Shown piece by piece: positions 52,732-63,501 of a stretch of 64,000 nucleotides of DNA. The notes under the pieces were generated by a model, which saw nothing but the letters and a program-made list of their open reading frames with translations, was not told where the DNA came from and did not search any database. Source of the stretch: Methanofollis ethanolicus. Lineage in GTDB: Archaea > Halobacteriota > Methanomicrobia > Methanomicrobiales > Methanofollaceae. The stretch spans positions 1,364,001 to 1,428,000 of the forward strand of contig NZ_BCNW01000001.1 in NCBI RefSeq assembly GCF_001571385.1, written 5' to 3'. Each line of letters begins with the position of its first letter. Position 1 is the stretch's first letter. The position numbers and the translations under genes are program-made.

Positions 52732-53286
52732 ATGTTAGGTGATCTCGTCAACATCTCAGACCTGAACCAGTTCCTCTACTGCCCGCGTCGCCTCTACTAC
52801 CTGATGTTCTACCAGACGCAGGGGTTGAACTTTTACCTTGCCGACGGCCGGGCCCTCCACAACCGTCAGAGTCGGCGGGGCGGGTGGTATCGGGAGGTCT
52901 ATCTCCGCTCCGAGGCCCTCCACATGCACGGGAAGATCGACGTCGTCGAGCGTGCCGGTGATGTCATTGTCCCGGTGGAACGCAAGCACGGGTCGAGGTA
53001 CTATGAGAATGACCTGGTCCAGCTGGCGGCGTATGCCATGCTGCTGGAGGAGTACCTGGGGGAACGGGTGCCTGCGGGGTACCTGTACCTCTACGAGACC
53101 AATGACCGGTACCTGATCGAGATCTCCGACCTGCTCAGGGAGAGGGTGAGGACGACGGTCGAGGCGATACGGTCCATGAGAGTCGATGAGGTCCCGGCGT
53201 TCTCGGAGAACCCGAATAAATGCCGGAAGTGCAGTGCGGTCACCTACTGTATGCCCTACGAGGCCCGCCTGCTGGAGGAGGTGTAA
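52732..53286 (+). CDS. cas4: Cas4 nuclease
   Basis: The 184-residue RecB-like nuclease has the iron-sulfur cysteines C17 (FLYCPRRLYY) and C164, C167, C173 (NKCRKCSAVTYC), and the catalytic core D70 (GKIDVV), E83-x-K85 (VERKHG) with QLAAYAMLLEE. It selects and trims new spacers in adaptation with Cas1-Cas2. GTGAGGTGA precedes the ATG. Confidence 0.93.
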   Translation: MLGDLVNISDLNQFLYCPRRLYYLMFYQTQGLNFYLADGRALHNRQSRRGGWYREVYLRSEALHMHGKIDVVERAGDVIVPVERKHGSRYYENDLVQLAAYAMLLEEYLGERVPAGYLYLYETNDRYLIEISDLLRERVRTTVEAIRSMRVDEVPAFSENPNKCRKCSAVTYCMPYEARLLEEV

Positions 53287-53293
53287 AATAAAT

Positions 53294-54334
53294 ATGCCCG
53301 AGTCAGATCGTGCGATCGAGGGTGCCGAGGCATTCAGGGTGGTGCGGGCGTCGGAGGGTATGTTTGATGACGACGTGATCTATGTCTCGGCACAGAAGAG
53401 CCGTGTCCGGGCGGAGGGCGGCAGGATCACGGTCACGCCCTGGGGCGAGAAGGAGGTTCTGGCCTCTTTTCCCATGGAGAAGGTGAGGACGATCAATGTC
53501 TTCGGGAGCGTGTCGGTCTCCTCCTCGGTCCTCACGAAGTGCCAGGAAAATGGCATGGCGGTGAACTACTTCACCTATTATGGGCGGTACGAGGGGAGTT
53601 TTGTCCCGGTACATAATACGATTGCCGGGGTCCGCCGCCACCAGTACGGCTGCACCGGTAACCGGGCCCTCAGGATTGCCCGTGCCATGATCGGCGGCAA
53701 GATCCGGAACTCACGGACTCTCCTCTCCAGAAAGCATGTCCCTCCTTCTGCCAGGCTGAAGGAACTGGAGCAGAGCGCCGGAGGTGCGAAGAACATGGGT
53801 GCGCTTCGCAGTGTCGAGGGTGAGGCGGCCGGCATCTACTTTGCGTCCCTGAACGAGTGCCTGATCGAGGGCTGGACTTTTGAAAAAAGAACACGGAGGC
53901 CTCCGGAGGATCATATCAATGCCCTCCTTTCTCTGACCTATTCCATGGTCCTGAACGAGGTCATCTCGGCTCTCCGGCAGTATAACCTCGATCCTTTCCT
54001 TGGCGTGATGCATACGGATCGCCATGGGAGGCCGGCTCTCGCCCTGGACCTCCTTGAGGAGTTCAGGCCGATCTTTTGCGACGCCTTTGCCCTGAGGCTG
54101 GTGAACCAGAGGGTTCTCACGCATGATGATTTCAAGGAGGACAACCACCTGAAAGACGCGTCCTTTAAAAAATACCTCTCCCAGTATGACTCATATATGA
54201 AGGAGGAGTTCAGGCATCCGCATTTCAAGTACCAGGTGTCCCGGAGGCGTGCGATAATCATGCAGGCGATCCTCCTCAGGAAAGCGATTACCGGAGAGAT
54301 GAAAGTGTATCATCCCCTGGTGTTCATGAGGTGA
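53294..54334 (+). CDS. cas1: Cas1 integrase
   Basis: From ATG 53294 (GGAGGAGGTG upstream) the protein has 346 residues. Metal-binding residues are E177 (EGEAAGIYFASL), H240 (GVMHTDRHGRP) and the acidic pair in LALDLLEEFRP. It integrates spacers at the leader end of the array. It overlaps cas2 by 1 bp. Confidence 0.95.
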   Translation: MPESDRAIEGAEAFRVVRASEGMFDDDVIYVSAQKSRVRAEGGRITVTPWGEKEVLASFPMEKVRTINVFGSVSVSSSVLTKCQENGMAVNYFTYYGRYEGSFVPVHNTIAGVRRHQYGCTGNRALRIARAMIGGKIRNSRTLLSRKHVPPSARLKELEQSAGGAKNMGALRSVEGEAAGIYFASLNECLIEGWTFEKRTRRPPEDHINALLSLTYSMVLNEVISALRQYNLDPFLGVMHTDRHGRPALALDLLEEFRPIFCDAFALRLVNQRVLTHDDFKEDNHLKDASFKKYLSQYDSYMKEEFRHPHFKYQVSRRRAIIMQAILLRKAITGEMKVYHPLVFMR

Positions 54335-54606
54335 TGGGTGTGCGGCTGGTGGTGACCTATGATATTTCCAAGGATAAGGTTCGGAATCGGGTGTTCCGGA
54401 TTCTTGAGGGGTATGGTGCGTGGAAGCAGTACAGCATCTTTGAACTTGAGGTCACTGACGTTCAGAGGGTTCAGATGGAGGAAAAGATCAGGTGTGTCAT
54501 TGAACCTCATGACAGGGTACGGATCTATGAGTTGTGCGCCCGCTGTATCGGAAAGATAACGGATCTCGGGGAGCGGTCGCCGGAGTCGCTCTCCAATGTG
54601 GTGTAG
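54334..54606 (+). CDS. cas2: Cas2
   Basis: Ninety residues, MGVRLVVTYDISKDKVRNRV, with the conserved aspartate D10 and a ferredoxin-like fold pattern (GAWKQYSIFELEVTDVQ). It forms the adaptation complex with Cas1. ATG 54334 lies in the stop of cas1. Confidence 0.95.
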   Translation: MGVRLVVTYDISKDKVRNRVFRILEGYGAWKQYSIFELEVTDVQRVQMEEKIRCVIEPHDRVRIYELCARCIGKITDLGERSPESLSNVV

Positions 54607-54756
54607 CGAAAAGTTGATCGTGCGATGGGTCAATAGGTGTTCTGGTGTATCATGCCTGTTTATATGGGCAGGGTATGCTGTCACCCTATGACCTGATCGT
54701 CTCCTTTCTCTGCCATGCATTGCTTTGTTCGGCTTTTGCAGGCAAAATGGGGGGCG
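54607..54756 (+). promoter_or_regulatory. CRISPR leader
   Basis: The 150-bp stretch between cas2 and the first repeat has no ORF. TGTTTATATGG at about 54656-54666 is a likely TATA box, so the array is transcribed from here rightwards. This orientation agrees with the repeat 3' end ATTGAAAC, the usual 5' handle of Cas6-processed crRNAs. Confidence 0.75.
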
Positions 54757-57462
54757 GTCGCAGCTGAAAAGAAAACCCGATAGGGATTGAAACCAGGCGG
54801 TCGTCAAGTCGCTCCGTGTCAAGGCGGGGGTCGCAGCTGAAAAGAAAACCCGATAGGGATTGAAACAAGTACGGGCAGAACCCCGCACAGATCTTCTGTG
54901 GGTCGCAGCTGAAAAGAAAACCCGATAGGGATTGAAACACCTCCTCGTCGGAGGTGTCGGGGCGCAGGCCGTCGTCGCAGCTGAAAAGAAAACCCGATAG
55001 GGATTGAAACGACGCTATACGGGGGGGTTATGGTTCGCGCTCAGTCGCAGCTGAAAAGAAAACCCGATAGGGATTGAAACGGTGCGAGCGTGACCGGACG
55101 ACCGGAGCGATCACAGTCGCAGCTGAAAAGAAAACCCGATAGGGATTGAAACCAGATCACAGTATCGGGGCCGATCACGAACCCAGGTCGCAGCTGAAAA
55201 GAAAACCCGATAGGGATTGAAACCAGGATCTTGGCCGTGGTCACTGCATTGCTCGCGAGGTCGCAGCTGAAAAGAAAACCCGATAGGGATTGAAACAGAT
55301 TCCTCAGCCCCGCGACGGGAAAGCCCACCGGGGTCGCAGCTGAAAAGAAAACCCGATAGGGATTGAAACATCTCGTAGGTCGGCCAGGTGCCCGCCTGCG
55401 CGATTGGTCGCAGCTGAAAAGAAAACCCGATAGGGATTGAAACTAGGTACCAATACATTGCATGGTTCTCAGTCCTGGGTCGCAGCTGAAAAGAAAACCC
55501 GATAGGGATTGAAACTATATTCCCGCGCTCATGCACGCAGATGTAAGGTCGCAGCTGAAAAGAAAACCCGATAGGGATTGAAACCCGGCAGAGTTCCCCT
55601 GCTCGGTGATAGAAGTCTAGTCGCAGCTGAAAAGAAAACCCGATAGGGATTGAAACAGGCCGAGACCCCGGCGGGTGTCTGTGCGAAGGCGGGTCGCAGC
55701 TGAAAAGAAAACCCGATAGGGATTGAAACTGCCGAAGAACGGATGTACATCCATATCAGTATTGTCGCAGCTGAAAAGAAAACCCGATAGGGATTGAAAC
55801 TTCCCGGCCTCGTCGGTCTCGTAGACGACGCGGTTGGGTCGCAGCTGAAAAGAAAACCCGATAGGGATTGAAACGCATGCGCGCAGGTTCTACAGTTGAC
55901 CTCTGGCAACCGTCGCAGCTGAAAAGAAAACCCGATAGGGATTGAAACTGATCCCCGGTCGGGCCTTACCCTCCCGCTCAGTAGTCGCAGCTGAAAAGAA
56001 AACCCGATAGGGATTGAAACGACATGGTGGACGCCGCCCCGATATGGGAAAAAGGTGTCGCAGCTGAAAAGAAAACCCGATAGGGATTGAAACAGTATTG
56101 CGTAGACTCGCCCCTCGATTGCGAAGGTGAGTCGCAGCTGAAAAGAAAACCCGATAGGGATTGAAACGTCGGCATGACGGTCCGGATCGACCCCGCGGTC
56201 CGGGTCGCAGCTGAAAAGAAAACCCGATAGGGATTGAAACCACCCCCGCGGTCAGGGTGTACTGGTCAGAGGTGAGTCGCAGCTGAAAAGAAAACCCGAT
56301 AGGGATTGAAACACAGTCTGGGAAGGGTTCGTGATCATGGTGGTGTGGTCGCAGCTGAAAAGAAAACCCGATAGGGATTGAAACGCGAGCCTCGCCGAGG
56401 TAGACGTTACGCTTGCACTTGTCGCAGCTGAAAAGAAAACCCGATAGGGATTGAAACTTTGTTCTCAGATACTTTGCAAATTCGGACCATACCAGGTCGC
56501 AGCTGAAAAGAAAACCCGATAGGGATTGAAACGGAGTTCGCTGACCCCATCGAGAAGAGGGAGCCGAGGTCGCAGCTGAAAAGAAAACCCGATAGGGATT
56601 GAAACACGAGGGTCTCCTCGGCAACGCTCTCCGGGGTCGCGTCGCAGCTGAAAAGAAAACCCGATAGGGATTGAAACTGTGCGGCATGCACGCCGCCGGA
56701 GCGAGTAGATCTGCGTCGCAGCTGAAAAGAAAACCCGATAGGGATTGAAACTTTCGTCCAATCGTATGGTACTGGGACGTGGACCTTGTCGCAGCTGAAA
56801 AGAAAACCCGATAGGGATTGAAACTCGTTAGGTGTATGGCAACGATTCTTGGAAAGAAGTCGCAGCTGAAAAGAAAACCCGATAGGGATTGAAACGTATG
56901 GTGGGGGATACAACGCGCCGGTTGTGACTCGTCGCAGCTGAAAAGAAAACCCGATAGGGATTGAAACATTGAGAGTGATGTTGGCGATCCGCTCATGCTC
57001 CAGAGTCGCAGCTGAAAAGAAAACCCGATAGGGATTGAAACACGAGTCGGCCCGTAGCAGGGCAATACGCAATAGCCGCGTCGCAGCTGAAAAGAAAACC
57101 CGATAGGGATTGAAACCTCCGATCCAACTCTGGACGTCGTGAAACGCATTGTCGCAGCTGAAAAGAAAACCCGATAGGGATTGAAACGGCTACAAGGGGA
57201 ATTGATCATGCAGATTGTTAGCGGTCGCAGCTGAAAAGAAAACCCGATAGGGATTGAAACTATCACCTCGCCGAGGCCCTGACCAGTTTCATCTGTCGCA
57301 GCTGAAAAGAAAACCCGATAGGGATTGAAACCCGCAGGAGGAAAGGAACCGGCAGATGTAGTAGCCGGGTCGCAGCTGAAAAGAAAACCCGATAGGGATT
57401 GAAACGTGCTTTCGCTCCGTATTGAGTCTTAGCAGACTCAAAAATCCTATCGAGATTGAAAC
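54757..57462 (+). CRISPR. Type I-D CRISPR array, 37 repeats plus one degenerate terminal repeat
   Basis: The 37-bp repeat begins GTCGCAGCTGAAAAG and ends GATAGGGATTGAAAC. Thirty-seven copies from 54757-54793 to 57369-57405 appear identical by eye. The 36 spacers between them are 32-38 bp (most 34-37). A 38th, strongly degenerate copy ends at 57462 (57426-57462, ends GAGATTGAAAC), separated by only 20 bp. Repeat uniformity and a full cas1-cas2-cas4 set suggest an active array. Confidence 0.98.
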
Positions 57463-57547
57463 CTCGAAAAATATCCGGGGTGTGGGAGTCTTCGGGGAGC
57501 ACTGGAAGAGGAATGTGTTCTGGATCGTGAGGGCACTCTCTCCCTCC

Positions 57548-58327
57548 TCACTCCTCTTCCCCGAGCGCCGCCCTCATCATCTCATCAAACATCCCCGGCC
57601 CCCTCTCCCGGATCACCGCCACGCCCTTCTCCGTGATCCCGCCCGGCGTCGCCACGCGGGCGATCAGGCGGCCGACGTCACTCTCTTCGAGGAGACCTGC
57701 CGTCCCGATCAAGGTCTCCTTCACGAGGAGGTCGGCAAGGTCGGGCCGCACCCCGCCCTGCCGCACTGCCGCCCCCGCCAGTTCCTCCATCAGTGCGGCG
57801 ATGAACGCCGGACCACAACTGGTGAGGAGGGTGAGGGCCTCGAAGTCCTCCTCTTCCACCTCAACTGCCCGGCCGATCGCGTTCAGGAGGGAGAGGACGG
57901 TCTCCCTGTCTGAAGGCGTCGCCCGGTCGCCGAAGGCCACCAGGGAGGCCCCCTTCAGCACCTCGGAGGTGAGGGCCGGGATCACCCGCACCACCCGCGC
58001 CTCTGTCCATGCCTGGAGGTCCTCCAGCAGGACGCCGGCAGCGATAGAGACGAGCAATTTCTCCGGCGAGAGTTTGTCTTCCAGTTCACGAAGGACGTCC
58101 TTCACCTCGGAAGGCCGGACACAGAGGAAGACCACGTCCGCATGCCCGGCCACCTCCCTGTTGTCCCTGCCGATGCCGATGCCTGTCTCCACGGCGAGAG
58201 CCTGGAGTTTCGCTGCCGTGCGGTTGGACGCGAGGATCGCGTCCGGCCTCGCGGCCCCGCTCCCGACGAATGACCTGACGAGCATGCCCCCCATGCTGCC
58301 CGTCCCGATGATGCCGATCTGCGTCAT
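57548..58327 (-). CDS. proC: Pyrroline-5-carboxylate reductase
   Basis: From ATG 58327 the protein has 259 residues. The NAD(P)-binding Rossmann motif is IGIIGTGSMGGML, and the family signature LTSCGPAFIAALMEELAGAA lies in the C-terminal dimer domain. It catalyses the last step of proline synthesis. A start at 58348 is possible. It is on the strand opposite to the CRISPR array. Confidence 0.92.
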   Translation of the reverse strand: MTQIGIIGTGSMGGMLVRSFVGSGAARPDAILASNRTAAKLQALAVETGIGIGRDNREVAGHADVVFLCVRPSEVKDVLRELEDKLSPEKLLVSIAAGVLLEDLQAWTEARVVRVIPALTSEVLKGASLVAFGDRATPSDRETVLSLLNAIGRAVEVEEEDFEALTLLTSCGPAFIAALMEELAGAAVRQGGVRPDLADLLVKETLIGTAGLLEESDVGRLIARVATPGGITEKGVAVIRERGPGMFDEMMRAALGEEE

Positions 58328-58421
58328 GCGGTCATATAGGTCAGGCATAGAGATAAAACTCGGCCGGTCAACCCGTGGTGCAGACCGTACTGCTGCCGCC
58401 GCAGTACCCTGTCGTACCTCT

Positions 58422-60215
58422 TCATGCACCGTGAATCCGGTACGCCCCCCCGGGCACCCTGATCTCAAAGCGTGCACCCTCCCCTTCCCTGCCCGTCTCC
58501 GCTATGGTTATCCCGGTGATGCCGAGGACCTCCTTTGAGAGAAACAGGCCGAGCCCGGTTTTTGTACCCACACCCTTCTGGAATACCCGTGCCTTTTCCT
58601 TTTCCGGGATGCCGACACCGTCGTCCTCGATGACGAGCGTCCCGGGGGATTCTCCCGCGACAAAGGAGACGGTGATCGCGGTGACGTGGCCCCCGTGGCT
58701 CAGGGCGTTCTCGAAGATATTGTAGAACACCTTCTCAAGCAGCGGGTCGGCAAAGACCTCAAGGTCGCTGACAGATGAGGAATACCGGATATCAGACGGG
58801 ATGACCCGGGATGCACGCTCCAGGAGTTTGGATATACTCTGCCATTCTCCCCCGTGTACCCCGAGTGCCTCGTAGTCCCTGGCAAATGCGATCTGGCGCT
58901 CGATGTGCGTCGTCGCGTCCTTGACCTTCCCGACCAGTGCGGCCACCGGCGATCCGGCCGGTATTCCTGCTTCGATCTCGTCCGCGTAGAACATCAGGGC
59001 CATGACCTGGTTCAGGATGTCGTGACGCGTGATGGACGAGAGAAGATTGAGTTTTTTATTGAACTCTTCCAGTGTCCGCTGGGTCTTTGTGATCCCGGTG
59101 ATGTCGAGTCCCTTTTCAAGATAGCCGATCAGGTTCCCCCTTCCATCGAGCACCGGATAGGTTGTCATCTGGAGTGTGCGGCCGTTTGCAAGAGTCACCG
59201 TATCAGATGCCGGCTTTCCGCTCGCGATGACGCGGGGTATTCGGCACCAGGGGCACATCTCCTCCCTCTTCCAGACAATATCATAACAGCACCGGCCAAG
59301 CATCTCCTCCCGTGTCGTCTCCAGCTGGCGGGCGGCGGCATCGTTGATCCAGATAGTCCTGCAGTCGAGATCGAGGTAGATCATCGTCTCATCCAAGGAG
59401 TTCAGGATCAGTGCCTTTTCCGCCTCAGACTGTTTCAATGCCCTTTCTGCCTGCTTCTCCAGGGTCTGATCTTCCAGGGTGGTAAAGCAGGAGTACGGTT
59501 GTTCCGGGCTGTTTTCTGCAACAGGCATGGTGGAGGCCATGACCCAGCGCTCTTCGCCGGAGACGGGGTCTCTGATCCCGATCAGTTCCCTGTTTTTTGC
59601 TGCCTCAAGGCGTGAGGTCCCGGTACGTCTCGCCTGCCAGCAGGGATCGGTCAGTCTCTTCCCGAGCAGGCATTCCTGGCTCAGGCCCAGAATTTTTTCT
59701 GCGGCCTGGTTGGCATCGACGATCCGTCCTGCCGTGTCCTGGTAGACCACGCCCAGTGTCATGGTCTCGAAGAGCGCCCTGAATTTTTCTTCTGATCGGC
59801 GGAGACTCTCCTCTGCCTCCCTCTGTTCGGTGATGTCAAGGACAAGGCCGACCAGTCCGCAGACGTCTCCCTGGTCGTCGGTATATGTCGCCTTGTAGAA
59901 GACGACGCGGTGGATGATGCCGTCCTGTGACCGGAAGACTGTTTCGTACTGCTGGGTCCCGGGTCGTGCAAAGAGTTCGGCATCCCTGAAATGGTAGGTG
60001 TCGGCCATTTCTGGCGGGAAAAGTTCGTATACGGTTTTTCCAATAATGTCCTCTGTATGGATGCCACAAAAAACGGCAAATGCATTATTACACCCCAGAT
60101 ACACCTCTCTGGTGTCCTTATAGAAAACAGGGATGCTGATGCTGTCGACCAGATGGTACAGGAATCCCTGCTCTTCCCGGGAAATGGTGGTGGTACTCTC
60201 TATGATGGTTCTCAC
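58422..60215 (-). CDS. Multi-PAS sensor histidine kinase
   Basis: About 597 residues from the proposed GTG 60215. Three PAS domains (about 15-140, 145-265, 270-385) are followed by a dimerisation helix with the phosphorylated histidine H398 (SSITRHDILNQVMALMF) and an ATPase domain with N503 (FENALSHGG), DDGVGIPEKEK and GTKTGLGLFLSKEVL. No membrane segment is present, so it is cytosolic. The frame is open to 60317, but the extension is AT-rich and atypical. No response regulator is next to it. Confidence 0.85.
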   Translation of the reverse strand: MRTIIESTTTISREEQGFLYHLVDSISIPVFYKDTREVYLGCNNAFAVFCGIHTEDIIGKTVYELFPPEMADTYHFRDAELFARPGTQQYETVFRSQDGIIHRVVFYKATYTDDQGDVCGLVGLVLDITEQREAEESLRRSEEKFRALFETMTLGVVYQDTAGRIVDANQAAEKILGLSQECLLGKRLTDPCWQARRTGTSRLEAAKNRELIGIRDPVSGEERWVMASTMPVAENSPEQPYSCFTTLEDQTLEKQAERALKQSEAEKALILNSLDETMIYLDLDCRTIWINDAAARQLETTREEMLGRCCYDIVWKREEMCPWCRIPRVIASGKPASDTVTLANGRTLQMTTYPVLDGRGNLIGYLEKGLDITGITKTQRTLEEFNKKLNLLSSITRHDILNQVMALMFYADEIEAGIPAGSPVAALVGKVKDATTHIERQIAFARDYEALGVHGGEWQSISKLLERASRVIPSDIRYSSSVSDLEVFADPLLEKVFYNIFENALSHGGHVTAITVSFVAGESPGTLVIEDDGVGIPEKEKARVFQKGVGTKTGLGLFLSKEVLGITGITIAETGREGEGARFEIRVPGGAYRIHGA

Positions 60216-60499
60216 CCGGCAAATAAATATTATCTGTAATTTGTATTTACTGTTTTCTATTTTTGAATGCAACAATTTTGGTATTTTAAAAATGAAATTT
60301 TGGTAATTCTGGGACAAATGGACCTATGTCCCCATCATGGCAGGATGTATTCCTGTCGGGGGAGGGAATCATGCGCATTGAAAATCTCGTACAGTTCCGG
60401 TGTTCCCGGGCAGGCCGTCAGGTCCCGGCGGCTTCGAGACCACAGGAAGTCATCGCAGGTCCTGCGATGTCATTTCAGTAAAAAAAAGATGGGAAAAGA

Positions 60500-61996
60500 T
60501 TAGTTGTTCACTTTCCGTACTTCTTCTTCGGTCTGCTCGAACATCGAGATGATTTCAGGCTCGGGTTCCGGCGTGAGCATGCTCACGGCATAGATCGCGA
60601 TGAGGGAGAGGACAAAACCCGGGATAATCTCATAGAGCCCGAAGAAACCGAACTGTTTCCAGATGAGGACAGTCAGTCCGCCGACGATCACACCGGCGAG
60701 AGCGCCCTGGCGTGTCGTCCTCTTCCAGAAGAGGCCCATCAGCAGGACAGGCCCGAACGCCGCGCCAAATCCTGCCCAGGCGTACGAGACGATGTTGAAG
60801 ACGCTGCTTTCCGGGTCCAGGCCCAGAAGGATGGCGAAGACGGCGACAATAAGGACGGAGAAACGGCTGACCCAGATCAGTTCTCTGTCACTCGCACCTT
60901 TTCTGAAGAATGATTTGTACAGGTCCTGGGATACCGCTGATGCACTGACCAGCAACTGGGACGAGGCCGTGCTCATGATCGCCGCAAGGATACCGCAGAG
61001 GACGATCCCGGCGACAAAGGAGAAGAAGACCTCGCTGGTCATCACCATGAAGACGGTCTCCGCGTCAGGGCCGACCAGAGGCTGACTTAAGAAGACGCGG
61101 CCGATAAGCCCGATGGCAACGGCGGCGCAGAGAGAGATGATGACCCAGACCATGGCAATCGACCTGGCCTCCCCGATCTCCTCGGGTCTTTTGATTGCCA
61201 TGAACCTGACAAGGATATGCGGCTGGCCGAAATAGCCGAGGGCCCATGCGAGCATGGAGATGATCGCGACAAAGGTCAGGGGGTCGCCTGTTTGTGCATC
61301 GGTGAAGGGGTCGAGCAGGGCCGGGTTGATCTCCTCAATGCCGCTGACCGTGGTGACAGGGCCGCCAATGAGGAATACCGCAAAGAGAGGTACCATCACA
61401 AGGGCAAAGAGCATCAGTGTCCCCTGGATGAAATCGGTCAGGCATACGGCCTTGAAACCGCCGGTAAATGTATAGGAGACGACGATCAGAGACCCGATCA
61501 GAAGGGCGACAGTATAGTCGATCCCGAAGACTGTGTTGAAGAGTTTCCCGCTGGCCACGAACTGCGCCGAGGTGTAGATCAGGAAGAAGATCAGGATGAA
61601 TGCCGCTGCGATGCTGCTGATAAGGCCTGACCTGTCATTGAACCGGTTCCTGAAAAAGTCGGGCAGGGTGAGCGAATCGTTGGCCTGCTGGGTGTATATC
61701 CTGAGACGCTTCGCCACGAATTTCCAGTTCAGAAATGTCCCGATGATAAGGCCGAGGGCCACCCATCCTGCCTGCATGCCGGAGAGGTAGGCAAGGCCGG
61801 GGAGACCGATGAGCAACCACCCGCTCATATCCGATGCTTCTGCGCTGAGTGCCGCGACGTAGCGGTTCAGGCCCCGGTTGCCGAGGATGTAATCGCTGAC
61901 GGTGTTTGTCTTGTTGTAATAGACAAAGCCGATCACAACCATGAGGCCGAGGTAAAGGATAAATGCGCCCAATATTTCTATGCCGTTACTGAACAT
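60500..61996 (-). CDS. Sodium:solute symporter (PutP-like)
   Basis: From ATG 61996 (AGGAG just upstream) the protein has 498 residues with about 13 helices. SSS-family features: AEASDMSGWLLIGLPGLAY, TLPDFFRNRFN, the family core YTFTGGFKAVCLTDFIQGTL and AIMSTASSQLLVSASAVSQD. The sequence is close to sodium/proline symporters and could support proline uptake as an osmolyte, near proC. The substrate is inferred. Confidence 0.88.
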   Translation of the reverse strand: MFSNGIEILGAFILYLGLMVVIGFVYYNKTNTVSDYILGNRGLNRYVAALSAEASDMSGWLLIGLPGLAYLSGMQAGWVALGLIIGTFLNWKFVAKRLRIYTQQANDSLTLPDFFRNRFNDRSGLISSIAAAFILIFFLIYTSAQFVASGKLFNTVFGIDYTVALLIGSLIVVSYTFTGGFKAVCLTDFIQGTLMLFALVMVPLFAVFLIGGPVTTVSGIEEINPALLDPFTDAQTGDPLTFVAIISMLAWALGYFGQPHILVRFMAIKRPEEIGEARSIAMVWVIISLCAAVAIGLIGRVFLSQPLVGPDAETVFMVMTSEVFFSFVAGIVLCGILAAIMSTASSQLLVSASAVSQDLYKSFFRKGASDRELIWVSRFSVLIVAVFAILLGLDPESSVFNIVSYAWAGFGAAFGPVLLMGLFWKRTTRQGALAGVIVGGLTVLIWKQFGFFGLYEIIPGFVLSLIAIYAVSMLTPEPEPEIISMFEQTEEEVRKVNN

Positions 61997-62482
61997 GCTC
62001 TCTCCTGTATCTGATGCACTATGCCCGTCGTTCATGTGATTCTTAAAAAAAAGGGCAAATGAACATCCATTTGTAGAAATGTTCTCAGGAACAGTATTTA
62101 TAGGGTTCGTACTCGACTCTGCCTCTCCGCATTCTGCATGGGGTCGTGTGGCTTCTCTTTCGAAAACAACCTCTTTCACGTCAGGAAGGAGGATACACTT
62201 CCCGCGTCTGTTCGAAACAATGGTGCAGGGGCATCCATGCGGGCTGTTTCGCCGGCCCGGCGCTGACGATCGCATCCGGCCCTGTCCGGTCGGGGGAGAG
62301 GACCGACCAGACGGGGCGGCCCGGTGGTTTCAGTGATGTTCCCTGTGCGAATCTCCGACCACACCCTGGGGCAGGCGTGACCGGCATCGCCCCCCGCGGG
62401 TGGCTGAGAATAGTCGCAGCAGGACAAAAATTTCTCTTCACGGAGAGGACTGAGCGACCGGGAATAATGGTTCTCCTTTTTT
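61997..62482. other. Intergenic region without a clear gene
   Basis: Only short frames without ribosome sites are seen on either strand. AATGTTC-rich sequence and ATTTATAGGG near 62095 are promoter-like for either neighbour. No hairpin family member is found. Confidence 0.4.
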
Positions 62483-63185
62483 TTATTCTGTCGTCCCCGG
62501 CCTTTTCTCTTCAAAGCGGAGCAATGCCGTGGAGGGCTCCTCTCCGATCTGTCTCAGGGCTGATGAGAGGCGTTCGTCCACCCTGAGGCGACTGCCGGTC
62601 CTCTCCTGATATTCCCTGCGTACATAGGTGATATGGTCCCTGTACGTCATATCGCGGGTGATGAGGATGAGATCTTCATGCATATGGTCCAGGACCATTT
62701 CCCGGATCAATTCGTCGCCGATCATATCTTTTCTCTCGCGTTTCGGGGGGTTCCCGAGGATCTCTCTCTGACTGGCCTTTTCAAAATGGGCCCGTGTCCA
62801 CTGTATCGCCGTGGTCTCCGGGTCGGCATAGAGGCGGGAAAGGGCGGTGAAGATCGGATCGCCGGTCGGATCTGCGATCATCATCCGGATATCGGCGACC
62901 AGATCCCTGATACTCCGGTTGTGCCCGCGCGCTGTTGCAGTCGGCAATGTTCCGGAGACTGCACCCGGAAATAGGGCATTTCATCTTCAGGGGCTGCTGC
63001 ATTCCGGATCCGCCGTGTGCGAGAGTCAGGGGCCCTGTCCCTGTTAGGCAGGTACTCGTCAAAGTGACGTCTGGCAGGACCGGGGAGGCACGCACCTTCA
63101 TGATGTTCCCGAATATCTCTTGCGGATCTTCTTTCGACTCGCACAGGGAGAGAAAGATGGTGGTGTCGATCATGATTCTGATCAT
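62483..63185 (-). pseudogene. PIN-like nuclease gene with a frameshift
   Basis: The first frame from about 63185 reads MIRIMIDTTIFLSLCESKED, the start of a PIN-type domain with the first catalytic aspartate. Around 62950-63000 coding shifts to another frame, which reads RSIRDLVADIRMMIADPTGD and then IREMVLDHMHEDLILITRDM with TYRDHITYVRREYQERTG, the typical C-terminal PIN part. The two halves fit one protein of about 235 residues but are out of frame. Toxin or RNase function is likely lost unless the sequence is wrong. Confidence 0.55.
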
Positions 63186-63194
63186 CGCGGTCAT

Positions 63195-63501
63195 CGGGCC
63201 ATTGCCTCGTTTCCAGATACTATTGTCCGGGATGGCCGGCCTGCCGCCAGGCCCGGATGACACCGGGAATTTTTTGTCAATCTTATCGTCGCCCCTGTTT
63301 TGTTAGTGCGGCCAGATCTTTTTTTTATCCAGAATACCTTTGTTTTGTGCGATATTTTATGGTGAATTTTTGTTCATTGGGGGATATTCGATGAAATAAT
63401 CGACCGATACTATATCCTGCCCTCCCAATCTGCAGGATTGGGGGGTGTGCCCGTCCATATTCTATAAATATTATGAGGGGTATGTTCTGCTCGGGGGGAC
63501 C
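63195..63501. other. Intergenic region before the repeat lipoprotein
   Basis: AT-rich, about 300 bp. CTATAAATATTATG at about 63463-63476 is a likely TATA element for the gene starting at 63502, and GGGGGGACC near 63493 its ribosome site. Nothing else is seen. Confidence 0.45.

Noticed and set aside
54686-57502. Minus-strand frames with repeated FQSLSGFLFSCD or SIPIGFSFQLR peptides
   Set aside because: These are the three-frame translations of the CRISPR repeat, not proteins.
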